DNA of 64,000 nucleotides from JALOLG01 sp963722415 (lineage in GTDB: Bacteria; Actinomycetota; Acidimicrobiia; Acidimicrobiales; Ilumatobacteraceae), in assembly GCA_963722415.1 (NCBI GenBank), contig CAVRNI010000033.1, positions 124,001 to 188,000 on the forward strand, read 5' to 3'. Positions 31,366 to 40,672 of this stretch are shown here, in pieces. The notes beneath the pieces were generated by a model. It ran no database searches. It was not told the DNA's origin and saw nothing but the letters and a program-made list of their open reading frames with translations. The position numbers and the translations under genes are program-made. Each line of letters opens with the position of its first letter. The stretch's first letter is position 1.

Positions 31366-31747
31366 GTGGGCCGTGAGGTGCAGTTCGCGGACGTTCGCCG
31401 TCGCGTCGCGGAGTTCGGTGACCGTGCCACGTTGATCACGGTCAACGCGTCGAACTCGCCGCATGTCGTGTCGACGATCGTGGAGGTGGTCGACGGTCAG
31501 TTGACTCACCAACGTCGGCCAGCGCACCGCGGCCAACCTGGCCGAGCGTTCTGCGTTGTCCTTGGTATGGCAGCCGCCCAACGGCGGGGAGTACCAGCTC
31601 ATCGTCGACGGGATCGCCGACCACGTCGATGTGGTCGAAGGTGGCGGGGGCGTGGCCGCGATCTCGATCGTGGTCACGCGTGGGATCCTGCACCGACTGG
31701 CGGGCCTTCCGGATGACGGCCCGTCGTGCGTCGCGTTGGACGATTAG
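31366..31747 (+). CDS. PPOX-fold (pyridoxamine-phosphate-oxidase-like) protein, one frameshift
   Basis: GTG 31366 begins VQFADVRRRVAEFGDRATLI, TVNASNSPHVVSTIVEVVDG. One extra C near 31507 shifts the frame; skipping it continues LTTNVGQRTAANLAERSALS, then LVWQPPNGGEYQLIVDG to a stop at 31747. About 126 residues with the split-barrel flavin fold. Relatives bind FMN or F420. Function not assigned. Confidence 0.65.
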
Positions 31748-31850
31748 CCGACGCGCGTTGACGTGTTGCCCATCCGGGTGGGCGACCTTGACGCAGGCCG
31801 TTCGTCGAGCGCGTGCATTGGTCAGCCGATGACGTGCTCATAGTTATCTC

Positions 31851-32677
31851 ATGACTAATGTGCTCGGCATGCGTAGGACATCTCGCCTCCTGGTCTCAGC
31901 GGTGGTGGTGTTGGGTTTCCTCGGCGTCGTGCGGGGACGACGACGCCGCCGACTCCGCTGACACGACGACGGCCACAGTTGGGGCAACTGAGCCGGCGGT
32001 GTCGGGGGACGTCACGGTGTTCGCGGCGGCGTCGCTGACCGACGCGTTCACCGAGATCGGCGAGGCGTTCATGACCGAGACATCCGGACTCGACGGTGAC
32101 GTTCAACTTCGCCGCGTCGTCAGAGCTCGTGACCCAGATCAACGAGGGGGCACCCGCCGACGTCTACGCCTCAGCTGACCAGAACAACATGACCAAGCTG
32201 ACCGACGCCGGCAACAACGGAGCTGAGCCGGAGGTGTTCGCGACGAACTCGTTGGAGATCATCGTCGGTCCTGGCAACCCGAAGGGGATCACCGGGGTCG
32301 CCGACCTGGCGAACCCAGACATCATCTTCGTGACATGTGCGCCCGAGGTGCCGATCGGGGCGTACACGCAGGAGGTGTTCACCAAGGCGGGCGTCACGGT
32401 GACACCGGCCTCCTTCGAGGAGAACGTGCGAGGGATCGTCACCAAGGTGACCCTCGGTGAGGCCGACGCGGGAATCGTCTACAAGACCGACGTCACCGCG
32501 GCAGGGGACCAGGCCGAAGGTGTTGAGATCCCCCCCGATCTCAACCTGGTGGCCGAGTACCCGCTGGTGATCACCAAGGAAGCGCCCAATGCCGAGGCGG
32601 GTCAGGCGTTCGTCGACTTCGTGGTCGGTGAGCAGGGCCAGACCATCCTGGCCAGCTACGGCTTCACCGCTCCGTGA
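31851..32677 (+). CDS. modA: Molybdate-binding lipoprotein ModA (two frameshifts)
   Basis: It begins at ATG 31851 or 31869 with a lipoprotein signal (RRTSRLLVSAVVVLGFLGV, then CGDDDAADS in the next frame, shift near 31930). A second shift near 32079 joins FTEIGEAFMTE to HPDSTVTFNFAASSELV. The ModA pattern follows: VFAAASLTDAF, GAPADVYASAD, FATNSLEIIV, TLGEADAGIVYKTDV and EAGQAFVDFVVGEQGQ. It is the extracytoplasmic receptor that hands molybdate or tungstate to ModBC. Its stop overlaps the modB start. Confidence 0.88.
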
Positions 32678-33516
32678 GCTTGGAGGCGCCGCCGCATCGT
32701 GTGCGTCGCGGGGTCGGGAAGGAACGCCTTCCCGGCCCTGCGCTGTTTCTCGCCGTCGTCGCGATCGTGTTCTTCGCGCTCCCGTTCCTCGGGCTGGTGT
32801 GGCGTGCGCCATGGAGCACGGCGTGGAGCGTGCTCACCGAGGACGCGGTGCGCACAGCGTTGTGGCTGTCGATCCGGTGCTCACTGGCAGCGACCGCGTT
32901 GGCGTTGGTGTTCGGAGTTCCGCTGGCGTGGCTGCTCGCCCGTGTGAACTTCCCGGGCCGCGGCGTCGTGCGAGCCCTGTGCATGCTGTCGATGGTGGTG
33001 CCACCGGTGGTCGGAGGCGTCGCGCTGTTCTTCTCGTTCGGACGGCGCGGCCTGTTCGGCCAGTACTTGGATCGCTGGTTCGACTTCCGGCTGCCGTTCA
33101 CGACGTGGGGTGTCGTCATGGCGCAGACGTTCGTGTCGATGCCGTTCCTGGTGCTCACCGTGGAGGCCGCGCTGCGACAGATCGACAGACGCTACGAGGA
33201 CGCAGCGCGCACGTTGGGTGGGTCGCGGTGGTACGTGTTCCGTCGGGTCACACTTCCGACGGTGCGTCCCGCGTTGATCGCGGGGGCGGTGCTCGCCTGG
33301 GCTCGTGCCCTCGGTGAGTTCGGCGCGACGATCACGTTCGCCGGGAACTTTCCCGGCACGACCCAGACGATGCCGTTGGCGACATATCTGGCGTTGGAAA
33401 CGAACCCGGAGGAAGCCTTGATCCTGAGCCTGGTGCTGGTCGCGGTGTCGTTCGCGGTGCTGATCGGTCTCCGTGACCGATGGCTCGGCGGCACCCCGGC
33501 CCCCGGAGCGGGATGA
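32674..33516 (+). CDS. modB: Molybdate ABC transporter permease ModB
   Basis: GTG 32674 overlaps the modA stop (GTGA). 280 residues with about six membrane helices. The ABC permease EAA loop is clear: EDAARTLGGSRWYVFRRV followed by LPTVRPAL, and the family motif WARALGEFGATITFAGN near the C-terminus is typical of ModB/CysTW permeases. It overlaps modC by ATGA, so the three genes are translationally coupled. Confidence 0.92.
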   Translation: MSLEAPPHRVRRGVGKERLPGPALFLAVVAIVFFALPFLGLVWRAPWSTAWSVLTEDAVRTALWLSIRCSLAATALALVFGVPLAWLLARVNFPGRGVVRALCMLSMVVPPVVGGVALFFSFGRRGLFGQYLDRWFDFRLPFTTWGVVMAQTFVSMPFLVLTVEAALRQIDRRYEDAARTLGGSRWYVFRRVTLPTVRPALIAGAVLAWARALGEFGATITFAGNFPGTTQTMPLATYLALETNPEEALILSLVLVAVSFAVLIGLRDRWLGGTPAPGAG

Positions 33517-34569
33517 GCCTCGACGCGAGCATCGGCCTGCAACTCGGAAGTCTCGATCTCGACGTCGAGCTCTCGGTCGAACCCGGTGAGGTGGTCGCGA
33601 TCCTCGGCCCGAACGGATCAGGCAAGTCGACCGTGCTGCGGGCCCTGGCGGGTCTCGTGCCCATCGAACAGGGCCGTATCAGCATCGACGACTTCGTGCT
33701 CGACGACCCCGCCGCCGACGTGTTCGTGCCAGTCGAACAACGGCCGATCGGCTTCGTGTTCCAGGACTACTTGCTGTTCGCCCACCTGAGCGCCGTGGAG
33801 AACGTCGCGTTCGGTCTGCGTGCCCGAGGTGTACCGAAGGTGGACGCGCGGCGGCGCGCCAACGAGTGGCTGGCTCGGGTCGGACTGTCGGACCACGCGT
33901 CACACCGGCCACGGGCGTTGTCGGGTGGTCAGGCGCAAAGGGTCGCACTGGCGCGAGCACTGGCGACCGACCCACAGATGTTGCTCCTCGACGAGCCGCT
34001 CGCGGCGCTGGATGCCGGAACCCGAGTCGGTGTTCGCCACGACCTGCGACGACATCTCGAGTCGTTCGACGGGATGCGGCTGCTGGTCACCCACGATCCC
34101 GTCGACGCCTACGCGCTCGCCGATCGAGTAGCGATCCTCGACGCCGGCAAGGTCGTCCAGATCGGAACGATTGCCGAGGTCACCGCTCATCCACGATCGC
34201 GCTACGTCGCCGACCTGGTCGGCACCAACCTCGTCGACCGGCACTGTCACCAACGGCGTGCTGACCACCGAAGCCGGCGCTCGTGTCGTGATCGCCGACG
34301 CTGTACCAGGACCTTCGTTCGCGGTCATCCGGCCGCAAGCCATCGCCCTGTACCGCGATGCGCCCGTGGGTTCGAGCGCGCGCAACACATGGCGCGGAAC
34401 GATCAGCAACATCGACAGACTCGGCGACCGGGTCCGGATGGGCATCGACGGAGAGCTCCCGTTGACCGCGGAGATCACCGCCGCCGCGCTCGACGCAATG
34501 CAGCTCCGGCCCGGCGACGAGGTCCACGCGTCGGTCAAGGCCACTGACATCGAGGCCTACGTCGTCTGA
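33513..34569 (+). CDS. modC: Molybdate ABC transporter ATPase ModC (one frameshift before TOBE domain)
   Basis: ATG 33513 overlaps modB. The ATPase motifs are Walker A GPNGSGKST, Q-loop FVFQDYLLF, signature LSGGQAQRVALARAL, Walker B MLLLDEPLAALD and H-loop LVTHDP. Near 34238 an extra C shifts the frame; skipping it joins GTNLVD to GTVTNGVLTTEAGARVV, a C-terminal MOP/TOBE domain (FAVIRPQAIALY ... VHASVKATDIEAYVV) that binds molybdate. About 351 residues in total. It powers ModB. Confidence 0.9.
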
Positions 34570-34599
34570 ACGACGACCTGGCAGCGGACGGGTGCGACG

Positions 34600-35136
34600 A
34601 TGGCGACGGTGATCAGAACGACCGAAGAACAACTGCTGCTCGGGGAATGGGCGTGCCTGGGCATCCTCTACCCGGCACCGACGCACGGGTTCGCGATCGC
34701 GGCGCGGCTCAAGCCCGGCGGCGACGTCGGCAGGGTGTGGTCGTTGTCCCGACCGCTCACCTACCGGTCACTGGATCAACTCACGAGCCGCGGCTACATC
34801 CACGCGGTAGGCGAGGAACCGGGCATCGCCGGTGGCAACCGGACGATCCTCGCCGCCACCCGCAGCGGGCGCGCGCAGCTGCGCAAGTGGTTGAACACGC
34901 CAGTCGCCCACCTCCGCGACCTGCGCAGCGAACTGCTCCTCAAGTTGATCATCGCCGACCTGTGCGACATCGACGTCACCCGCATGCTCGACGAGCAGTA
35001 CGACCACATCGAGCAGTTGGCCACAGCCCTCGGCGGCCAGATCGAGGACGACACCACCGTCGATGTCGTCGTCTTGTGGCGCCGCGAGCTCTCCCAAGCC
35101 GCACTTCGCTTCCTCGACCAGCTCCGCCTATCTTGA
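34600..35136 (+). CDS. PadR-family regulator downstream of modABC
   Basis: 178 residues: a winged helix (LLLGEWACLGILYPAPTHGF, SLSRPLTYRSLDQLTSRGYI) and a C-terminal helical dimerisation part. It begins 31 bases after modC and ends four bases before the aldehyde dehydrogenase, so it most likely shares the modABC transcript. Whether it senses molybdate or controls the next gene cannot be told from sequence. Confidence 0.75.
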   Translation: MATVIRTTEEQLLLGEWACLGILYPAPTHGFAIAARLKPGGDVGRVWSLSRPLTYRSLDQLTSRGYIHAVGEEPGIAGGNRTILAATRSGRAQLRKWLNTPVAHLRDLRSELLLKLIIADLCDIDVTRMLDEQYDHIEQLATALGGQIEDDTTVDVVVLWRRELSQAALRFLDQLRLS

Positions 35137-35140
35137 GACC

Positions 35141-36568
35141 ATGACGACGTTCGACAAGCTCTACATCGATGGCGCCTGGGTCGCCCCTGGATCTACCGAG
35201 ACCATCGACGTGATCGATTCGGTCACCGAGGACGTGATGGCGACCATCCCCGCCGGGACGGCCGGCGACGTCGATGCGGCAGTTGCGGCCGCGAAGGCGG
35301 CCTTCGGTGCCTGGTCGATGACGCCGGTGGAAGAGCGCGCGAAGTACCTGACCCGCATCGGCGACGCGCTCGGCGCCCGGATGGACGAGCTCGCGACCGC
35401 GATCTCGAAGGAGACCGGGATGGCGATGTGGCTGTCGAAGCTGGTGCAGGTCGGCCTGCCGATCAACAGCTTCAACCAGGCGGCTGCCGTGGCCGAGTCG
35501 TACAGCTTCGAGACGACGAACGCCAACTCGTTGATCGTGCGCGAGCCGATCGGTGTCGTCGGTTGCATCACCCCGTGGAACTACCCGCTGCATCAGATCG
35601 CCGCCAAGGTCGCCTACGCGATGGCTGCCGGGTGCACCGTCGTGCTCAAGCCCAGCGAGGTCGCCCCGGTCGACGCGTTCGTGCTCGCCGAGGTCATCGA
35701 CGAGGTCGGGCTCCCGGCCGGTGTGTTCAACCTCGTCTCCGGTTTCGGACCGGTGGTGGGTGAGGCGATCGCCGCTCACCCCGACGTCGACATGGTGTCG
35801 TTCACCGGCTCCACCCGCGCTGGTCGTCGGGTCGCCCAACTCGGCGCCGAGACGATCAAGAAGGTCGCCCTCGAGCTGGGCGGCAAGTCGGCGAACGTGC
35901 TGCTCGACGATCTCGACGAGGCCGGCTTCGCCAAGGCTGTCGGCGACGGCGTCGGCAAGGCGTTCCTCAACTCGGGACAGACCTGCTCGGCGCTGACCCG
36001 GATGCTCGTACCTCGCGACCGCCTCGCCGAGGCCGAGGAGGTCGCGGCGGCGGCCGTCGCCAAGATGGTCGTCGGCGATCCCTTCGTCAAAGGTGTCCAG
36101 CTCGGCCCGCTGGCGTCGGCGGCCCAGCGCGACCGGGTCCAGAGCTACATCCAGAAGGGCATCGACGAGGGGGCCACGCTCGTGGCCGGCGGTCTCGGTG
36201 CGCCCGAAGGCGTCGATGCCGGCTACTACGTGCGCCCGACCGTGTTCTCCAACGTCACGCCCGACATGACCATCGCCCAGGAGGAGATCTTCGGGCCGGT
36301 GCTGTCGATCCTGCCCCACGACGGCGAGGACGACGCGGTCGAGATCGCCAACGGCGTCGTCTACGGGCTCGCCGGCGGCGTGTGGTCGGCCGACCAGGAC
36401 CACGCCCGGGCGGTCGCCCGCCGGCTGCGCACCGGCCAGGTCGAGATCAACGGCGGCGCGTTCAACCCGAACGCGCCGTTCGGCGGTTACAAGCAGTCCG
36501 GTGTCGGGCGCGAGTACGGCGAGCACGGCCTCGAGGAGTTCCTCGAGATCAAGAGCATCCAGCAGTAG
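35141..36568 (+). CDS. NAD(P)-dependent aldehyde dehydrogenase, 475 aa
   Basis: A full-length ALDH with its hallmarks: PWNYPLHQIAAKVAYAMAAG, FTGSTRAG (Rossmann glycine turn), the general-base Glu in LELGGKSANVLL, the catalytic Cys in NSGQTCSAL and EEIFGPVL. It oxidises an aldehyde to the acid, and the substrate is not predictable. Intact and four bases downstream of the PadR gene. Confidence 0.93.
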   Translation: MTTFDKLYIDGAWVAPGSTETIDVIDSVTEDVMATIPAGTAGDVDAAVAAAKAAFGAWSMTPVEERAKYLTRIGDALGARMDELATAISKETGMAMWLSKLVQVGLPINSFNQAAAVAESYSFETTNANSLIVREPIGVVGCITPWNYPLHQIAAKVAYAMAAGCTVVLKPSEVAPVDAFVLAEVIDEVGLPAGVFNLVSGFGPVVGEAIAAHPDVDMVSFTGSTRAGRRVAQLGAETIKKVALELGGKSANVLLDDLDEAGFAKAVGDGVGKAFLNSGQTCSALTRMLVPRDRLAEAEEVAAAAVAKMVVGDPFVKGVQLGPLASAAQRDRVQSYIQKGIDEGATLVAGGLGAPEGVDAGYYVRPTVFSNVTPDMTIAQEEIFGPVLSILPHDGEDDAVEIANGVVYGLAGGVWSADQDHARAVARRLRTGQVEINGGAFNPNAPFGGYKQSGVGREYGEHGLEEFLEIKSIQQ

Positions 36569-36583
36569 CCCGCAACAGAGCTC

Positions 36584-36599
36584 CGTCGGCAGGCCGACG
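36584..36599. terminator. Short hairpin between converging genes
   Basis: CGTCGGC-AG-GCCGACG, a seven-base stem with a two-base loop, right between the ALDH stop and the opposing gene's stop. Weak but well placed. Confidence 0.4.
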
Positions 36600-36842
36600 T
36601 CACACGGCCAGTCGTAGCGGAGGGTTGCTCATCTCGGGACGCGAGAGGATGTAGATCAGCGCGCCGAGCAACGGCAGCACGACGATCACCAGCGCCCACC
36701 CGGCCTTGGCCGCGCCGCCGTGGTCCGAGCGCCGAAAGTTGTCGATGAACGTGTAGATGACGACGAACCCGACGATCACGAACATGAACAGCATCATGAG
36801 CGACCAGAAGACGCCCAGCAGTGGATAGTCGTAAGCGAGCAT
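36600..36842 (-). CDS. PLDc_N-type small membrane protein, 80 aa
   Basis: ATG 36842 follows CAGGGAGACTGCC. Two membrane helices (WSLMMLFMFVIVGFVVIYTF and WALVIVVLPLLGALIYILSR) are joined by a basic loop (DNFRRSDHGGAAKAG). This is the phospholipase-D-nuclease N-terminal arrangement found alone in many actinobacteria. Function unknown. Confidence 0.75.
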   Translation of the reverse strand: MLAYDYPLLGVFWSLMMLFMFVIVGFVVIYTFIDNFRRSDHGGAAKAGWALVIVVLPLLGALIYILSRPEMSNPPLRLAV

Positions 36843-36979
36843 GGCAGTCTCCCTGGAATCGGCGAACGGGTCGAACGCCCTGAGTTTGCTACCAATCCCA
36901 GTCCGGGTGGGGGACCTGTCGCCGGGTGAGAGCATCGGCGCATGACGTCGCGGAGTGCCCGCCGCGCCCGCCAAAGGGG

Positions 36980-37579
36980 TCAGTTGACGAGTGTCGCGAT
37001 GGCGCCGCCGAGGACCAGTCCGGCGCCGAGTCCGGCGGTGACGTCGAGCGGGTTGTGGGCGCCGACGTACACCCGACCGACCATCACCAGCACGGTGAGG
37101 ATGAGGGGAACCGGCCACCACGTGGACGGCAGGTTCGCGGCCACGACGCATCCGACGCCGGCGACGAGGATGACGTGCCCGGACGGGAAGCTTGGTCCCG
37201 AGGAGGGGACGTCACCGCCGCGGAGTACTGCGTTGACCTGGCTGGTCCCCGGTCGCTGACGGACCACGAGGTAGTCGGCCATCTCCTTGCGGACGACTCG
37301 CTCGACGACGAGTTTGAGCACCATGGTGAGCAACACACCGATGGCGACGACGAGGTCACCGTCGACGAGCGCGACCACGAGGCCGGCGAGCGTGCCGACC
37401 ACGAGGTTGCCGAGTTGCATCGGCAACCAGAGGAACGGATACAGCGGACCGGGCAGGCCGTTGACGGCGTGGAACACGCGTGACTCGGCAGGGCTGATCG
37501 ACGTCTGGCGGGCAGCGGCGACCGACAACGAGGCGATCACGAGCCCGACGCCGGCGACGATCAGCCACCACAGGTTCAT
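36980..37579 (-). CDS. PAP2-family phosphatase, membrane-bound
   Basis: 199 residues, five or six helices. The three phosphatase motifs are present: KEMADYLVVRQRPG (motif 1), SFPSGH (motif 2) and RVYVGAHNPLDVTAG (motif 3, with catalytic His). Such enzymes remove phosphate from lipid phosphates such as undecaprenyl diphosphate or phosphatidic acid. The start overlaps the stop of the upstream kinase-like gene (ATGA), so they are co-translated. Confidence 0.88.
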   Translation of the reverse strand: MNLWWLIVAGVGLVIASLSVAAARQTSISPAESRVFHAVNGLPGPLYPFLWLPMQLGNLVVGTLAGLVVALVDGDLVVAIGVLLTMVLKLVVERVVRKEMADYLVVRQRPGTSQVNAVLRGGDVPSSGPSFPSGHVILVAGVGCVVAANLPSTWWPVPLILTVLVMVGRVYVGAHNPLDVTAGLGAGLVLGGAIATLVN

Positions 37580-39027
37580 GGCGCGGTGGCGCCGATCGCA
37601 TCGGTCAGCCGGTTGCGGAGATCGTCGAGGAGGCCCGGGCGGGCCTTGAGGGCCGTCCGCGTCGCCCCGCTGAGGGCCCACGGGCGGAGCCGGTCGCGGG
37701 CGTCGGCCAGTGTCGCGCGGTCGACGGAGGCCGCAGCGTTGGCAACCGCCCGTTCCGCCCCGACGTAGACGCTCGACGACGCCATCAGCTCGGCGACGTC
37801 GTTGGCGAGCAACAGATCGGAGGCGGCGACCTCGCTGAAGCCGAAATCGATGAGCCAGGCGTGGCCATCGTCGTCGAGGAAGGTGTTCGCCAGGCGCAGG
37901 TCGCGATGGGCGACGCGGTGGGTGCGAAGTTGACCGACGAGATCCCAGATGGCCGCCAAGACGGCGTCGGACACCTCGCTCGGATCGAGGCGATCGAGGG
38001 ACCTGCCCTCGATCGCTTCGTAGGCCAGGACGTAGCCGTTGGGGTCGGCCGTCGCGAACGCGCGCAACGCCGGCGTGCGCACCCCCAGCGCGGACGCAGT
38101 CAGGGCGACGAACGCCTCGTGCTCGACGCTGCGTCGGAGCGAACTGAACGGCTTCTCGTCTCCGAAGTTGTGGGGCAGGAGGCCGCGATACACGCGGAAC
38201 AACCTGTCGGCACTGCGCTCGTCGGTGCCGAGCGCCTTGACGAACAGCTTCGTGCCGTCGGCGCCGACACCGAAGTACGGCGTCGATCCGCGAGCGTCGA
38301 CCGCGGCTCGGTCGAGTCGCTGCACGGGCAACCCGACCGCGCCGAGCCCGTCGATCACCGCTTGCACGGTCGGTCGACGAGAGGGTGCGCCGCCGACGAC
38401 GAGGACCGCGGCGCCACAGAGCCATCCGACGACCCACGCGAGGATCGACTCGAACGACACCGGCGCCTGGATGAACGCCGTGATCACGAGACCGACGATC
38501 AGGGTCCAGCCGGCCCGACGCCACCGACGGCCGAGCCATGGTGCGGCGGCCGTGAGAATCGCGGCGACCGCGGCGATGCCCGCCATCGACACGTATCCCT
38601 CGGTCGTCAGCAGACCCAGATCCGCGTCCACGTCGACGAGATCGAGCCCCCGATCGGTCTCGACCAACGGGTCGAGCAAACCGAGGATCACCACGGCCAC
38701 GAGTCCGGCAACTGCGATGGTGGCCAGCATTCGCCACCGACGCCGAACGAGGATCCACAGCAGCCCGCCTCCCAGCACGACCACTCCCAGGATGCGCGTA
38801 CCGATCACGATGACGCCGATGATCCATTGCGGAACGGCGTCGAGCCCTCGCATCAGATCCGACGCGAAGGTGACGAGCGTGTCGCCGAACAGCCATTCGA
38901 CAACGAGCACGAACAGCAGCAGCACGGCGGCGACGACGAGGCGAAGGATGTCCGCCGGCGAGCGCTGAATCGGCAGACCCGAGTCATCACCGCCGGATCT
39001 GCCGGACGTCTCGAGGTGAGTCTCCAC
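37576..39027 (-). CDS. Membrane protein with C-terminal kinase-like domain, 483 aa
   Basis: GTG 39027 has AAGGAG five bases upstream. The N-terminal half has about six membrane helices. From about residue 240 a kinase-like fold follows, with the catalytic loop HRVAHRDLRLANTFLDDD and the metal-binding DFGFSE. It thus resembles the membrane-anchored kinase-like proteins found with PAP2 or UPF0104 flippases in actinobacteria. Coupling to the PAP2 gene points to an isoprenoid- or lipid-phosphate role. The Gly-rich loop is poorly conserved, so kinase activity is not certain. Confidence 0.72.
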   Translation of the reverse strand: METHLETSGRSGGDDSGLPIQRSPADILRLVVAAVLLLFVLVVEWLFGDTLVTFASDLMRGLDAVPQWIIGVIVIGTRILGVVVLGGGLLWILVRRRWRMLATIAVAGLVAVVILGLLDPLVETDRGLDLVDVDADLGLLTTEGYVSMAGIAAVAAILTAAAPWLGRRWRRAGWTLIVGLVITAFIQAPVSFESILAWVVGWLCGAAVLVVGGAPSRRPTVQAVIDGLGAVGLPVQRLDRAAVDARGSTPYFGVGADGTKLFVKALGTDERSADRLFRVYRGLLPHNFGDEKPFSSLRRSVEHEAFVALTASALGVRTPALRAFATADPNGYVLAYEAIEGRSLDRLDPSEVSDAVLAAIWDLVGQLRTHRVAHRDLRLANTFLDDDGHAWLIDFGFSEVAASDLLLANDVAELMASSSVYVGAERAVANAAASVDRATLADARDRLRPWALSGATRTALKARPGLLDDLRNRLTDAIGATAP

Positions 39028-39137
39028 CAGGCTCCTTACGCTGAATGAAGAGGCAACGGTGGGCCGGATGAGTGGACCGTTCCCGGGAACGGTGTCACAT
39101 CCGGGGACGGCTCGGCGAGCATTGAGGGCGATGATGG

Positions 39138-39653
39138 ATGATGATCTCCTCCATGTCGAGCAGGCCGTTGGGTGTTCTCCCCATCGAGGGCGCAGTCGTC
39201 CGACGCGCATCCCAGGTCGACGCGCCCGAGCTGTTGGTGCTGCAGCGGTGCTGTTGGGTCGATGAGGCCATCGCCAACGACACGCTCGATATTCCAGCCC
39301 TCCACGAAACCCTCGAGGACGTACGAGCGTGGCTCGACGACTGGACGACGTGGTGCGTGCGCGCCGCCGGCCGACTCGTCGGCGCGGTGCGCGCCCGACA
39401 AGAGGGCCCGTTGTGGGACATCGGCCGGCTGATGGTTGCACCGGACCTCGCCGGCCGGGGCCTCGGTGGATGGCTGCTGCGGCTCGCCGAGTCGCAGGCG
39501 CCTGCCGACATCGAGTCCGTCACGCTGTTCACCGGATCACGCAGCACCCGCAACATCGCGATGTACGAACGCGCGGGCTTTCGCCGCACCCACGACTTGG
39601 CGGCGCCGGGTGTCGTCCGCCTCGTGAAGGAGCTGGACCAAGACAACCAATAG
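39138..39653 (+). CDS. GNAT-family N-acetyltransferase
   Basis: About 165-171 residues with the acetyl-CoA loop LMVAPDLAGRGLGGWLLRLA and the C-terminal strand pattern TLFTGSRSTRNIAMYERAGF. Several Met codons lie at the start (39138, 39141, 39153); none has a strong ribosome site. Divergent from the kinase-like gene. Substrate unknown. Confidence 0.85.
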   Translation: MMISSMSSRPLGVLPIEGAVVRRASQVDAPELLVLQRCCWVDEAIANDTLDIPALHETLEDVRAWLDDWTTWCVRAAGRLVGAVRARQEGPLWDIGRLMVAPDLAGRGLGGWLLRLAESQAPADIESVTLFTGSRSTRNIAMYERAGFRRTHDLAAPGVVRLVKELDQDNQ

Positions 39654-39665
39654 CCGCTGAACCTT

Positions 39666-39704
39666 ATACCGGGCTGTACTTATATAAGCGTAGTCCGGTA
39701 TGAT
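39666..39704 (+). promoter_or_regulatory. Nested-palindrome promoter of the SRPBCC-ArsR operon
   Basis: An outer inverted repeat ATACCGG (39666-39672) / CCGGTAT (39695-39701) encloses a perfect inner palindrome CTTATATAAG (39679-39688). TATGAT at 39699-39704 is a good -10, and the ATG at 39711 lies six bases beyond it, so the message is probably leaderless. The palindromes cover the core promoter, fitting repression by the ArsR encoded as the second gene. Confidence 0.7.
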
Positions 39705-39710
39705 CGGCCC

Positions 39711-40322
39711 ATGGACCCCATCACAGCGATCGCGGCCGTGAAACGCGAGATCCAGGACACGACCCATGACGGCGCCCCAGCGCGCATGATCGTCGCCGAG
39801 CGCGCCTACCCGGCGCCGGCTGACGACGTCTGGGCTGCTCTGACCGACCGCGAGCGCATTCCCCGCTGGTTCCTGCCGATCTCGGGCGAGCTGCGTCTCG
39901 GCGGGCACTATCAGTTGGAGGGCAACGCCGGCGGCACGATCGTCGCGTGTGACCCGCCCCGACATCTGGCGGTGACGTGGGAGTACGACGGACACGTCAC
40001 CTGGGTCGACGTGCACCTGACGGCAGACGGCGACGGCACCACCCTGCGCCTGGAGCACGTCGCTCTGGTCGACGACGTCGACAAGTGGGACGAGTTCGGT
40101 CCGGGCGCCGTCGGTGTCGGTTGGGACCTCACGCTGCTCGGCCTGGCGGAGCACCTGGCGACCGGCGAGGACGTGCAACCCGACCTGACGGGCGCGACCG
40201 GGATCGACTTCATGCGCCGCAGCAGCGACGCGTGGGGCCAGGCTGCGATCGCGTACGGTACGCCGACCGAGGAGGCCGAGGCGGCCGCCGCTCGGACCGC
40301 GGCGGCGTACACCGGCGGCTGA
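39711..40322 (+). CDS. SRPBCC (AHSA1/START-like) protein
   Basis: 203 residues: AERAYPAPADDVWAALTDRE, WFLPISGELRLGGHYQLEGN, HLAVTWEYDGHVTWVDVHLT and DGTTLRLEHVALVDD, the Bet v1/AHSA1 barrel. Such proteins bind hydrophobic ligands or stabilise them. The stop overlaps the ArsR start by one base, a common SRPBCC-ArsR pairing. Confidence 0.88.
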   Translation: MDPITAIAAVKREIQDTTHDGAPARMIVAERAYPAPADDVWAALTDRERIPRWFLPISGELRLGGHYQLEGNAGGTIVACDPPRHLAVTWEYDGHVTWVDVHLTADGDGTTLRLEHVALVDDVDKWDEFGPGAVGVGWDLTLLGLAEHLATGEDVQPDLTGATGIDFMRRSSDAWGQAAIAYGTPTEEAEAAAARTAAAYTGG

Positions 40323-40663
40323 TGCACGCGTTCGACGTCCTCGGCGATCCGGTGCGCCGGCGCGTCCTGGAGCTGCTCGTCGACGGCGAGCTGACATCGG
40401 GCGCGATCACCACGACGGTGCAACAGGAGTTCGGGATCTCCCAGCCGGCGGTGTCCCAGCACCTACGCGTGCTACGCGATTCCGGGTTCGTGCGAGTACG
40501 CGCCGAGGGCGCGCGCCGCCTCTACGCGCTGGAGGCGGCTCCCCTGCGCAGCGTCGACACCTGGCTGATCCCGTTCCGCGGGCTCTGGGAGCAGCGCCTC
40601 GACGCCCTCGGCACCGAGATCGCGAGGGGACGGCGAGCCCGCCGGACGAACGCCGGCGCGTGA
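40322..40663 (+). CDS. ArsR-family repressor
   Basis: 113 residues with a winged helix: HAFDVLGDPVRRRVLELLVD, ISQPAVSQHLRVLRDSGFV and RRLYALEAAPLRSVDTWL. It lacks the Cys ligands of metal-sensing ArsR proteins, so it probably responds to an organic signal or to its SRPBCC partner. Second gene of the operon, and the likely binder of the nested palindromes at 39666-39701. Confidence 0.88.
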   Translation: MHAFDVLGDPVRRRVLELLVDGELTSGAITTTVQQEFGISQPAVSQHLRVLRDSGFVRVRAEGARRLYALEAAPLRSVDTWLIPFRGLWEQRLDALGTEIARGRRARRTNAGA

Positions 40664-40672
40664 CCGGTCAGG

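Noticed and set aside
34976..36526. Minus-strand frame antisense to aldehyde dehydrogenase
   Set aside because: The aldehyde dehydrogenase is intact with all catalytic motifs; the opposite frame has none.
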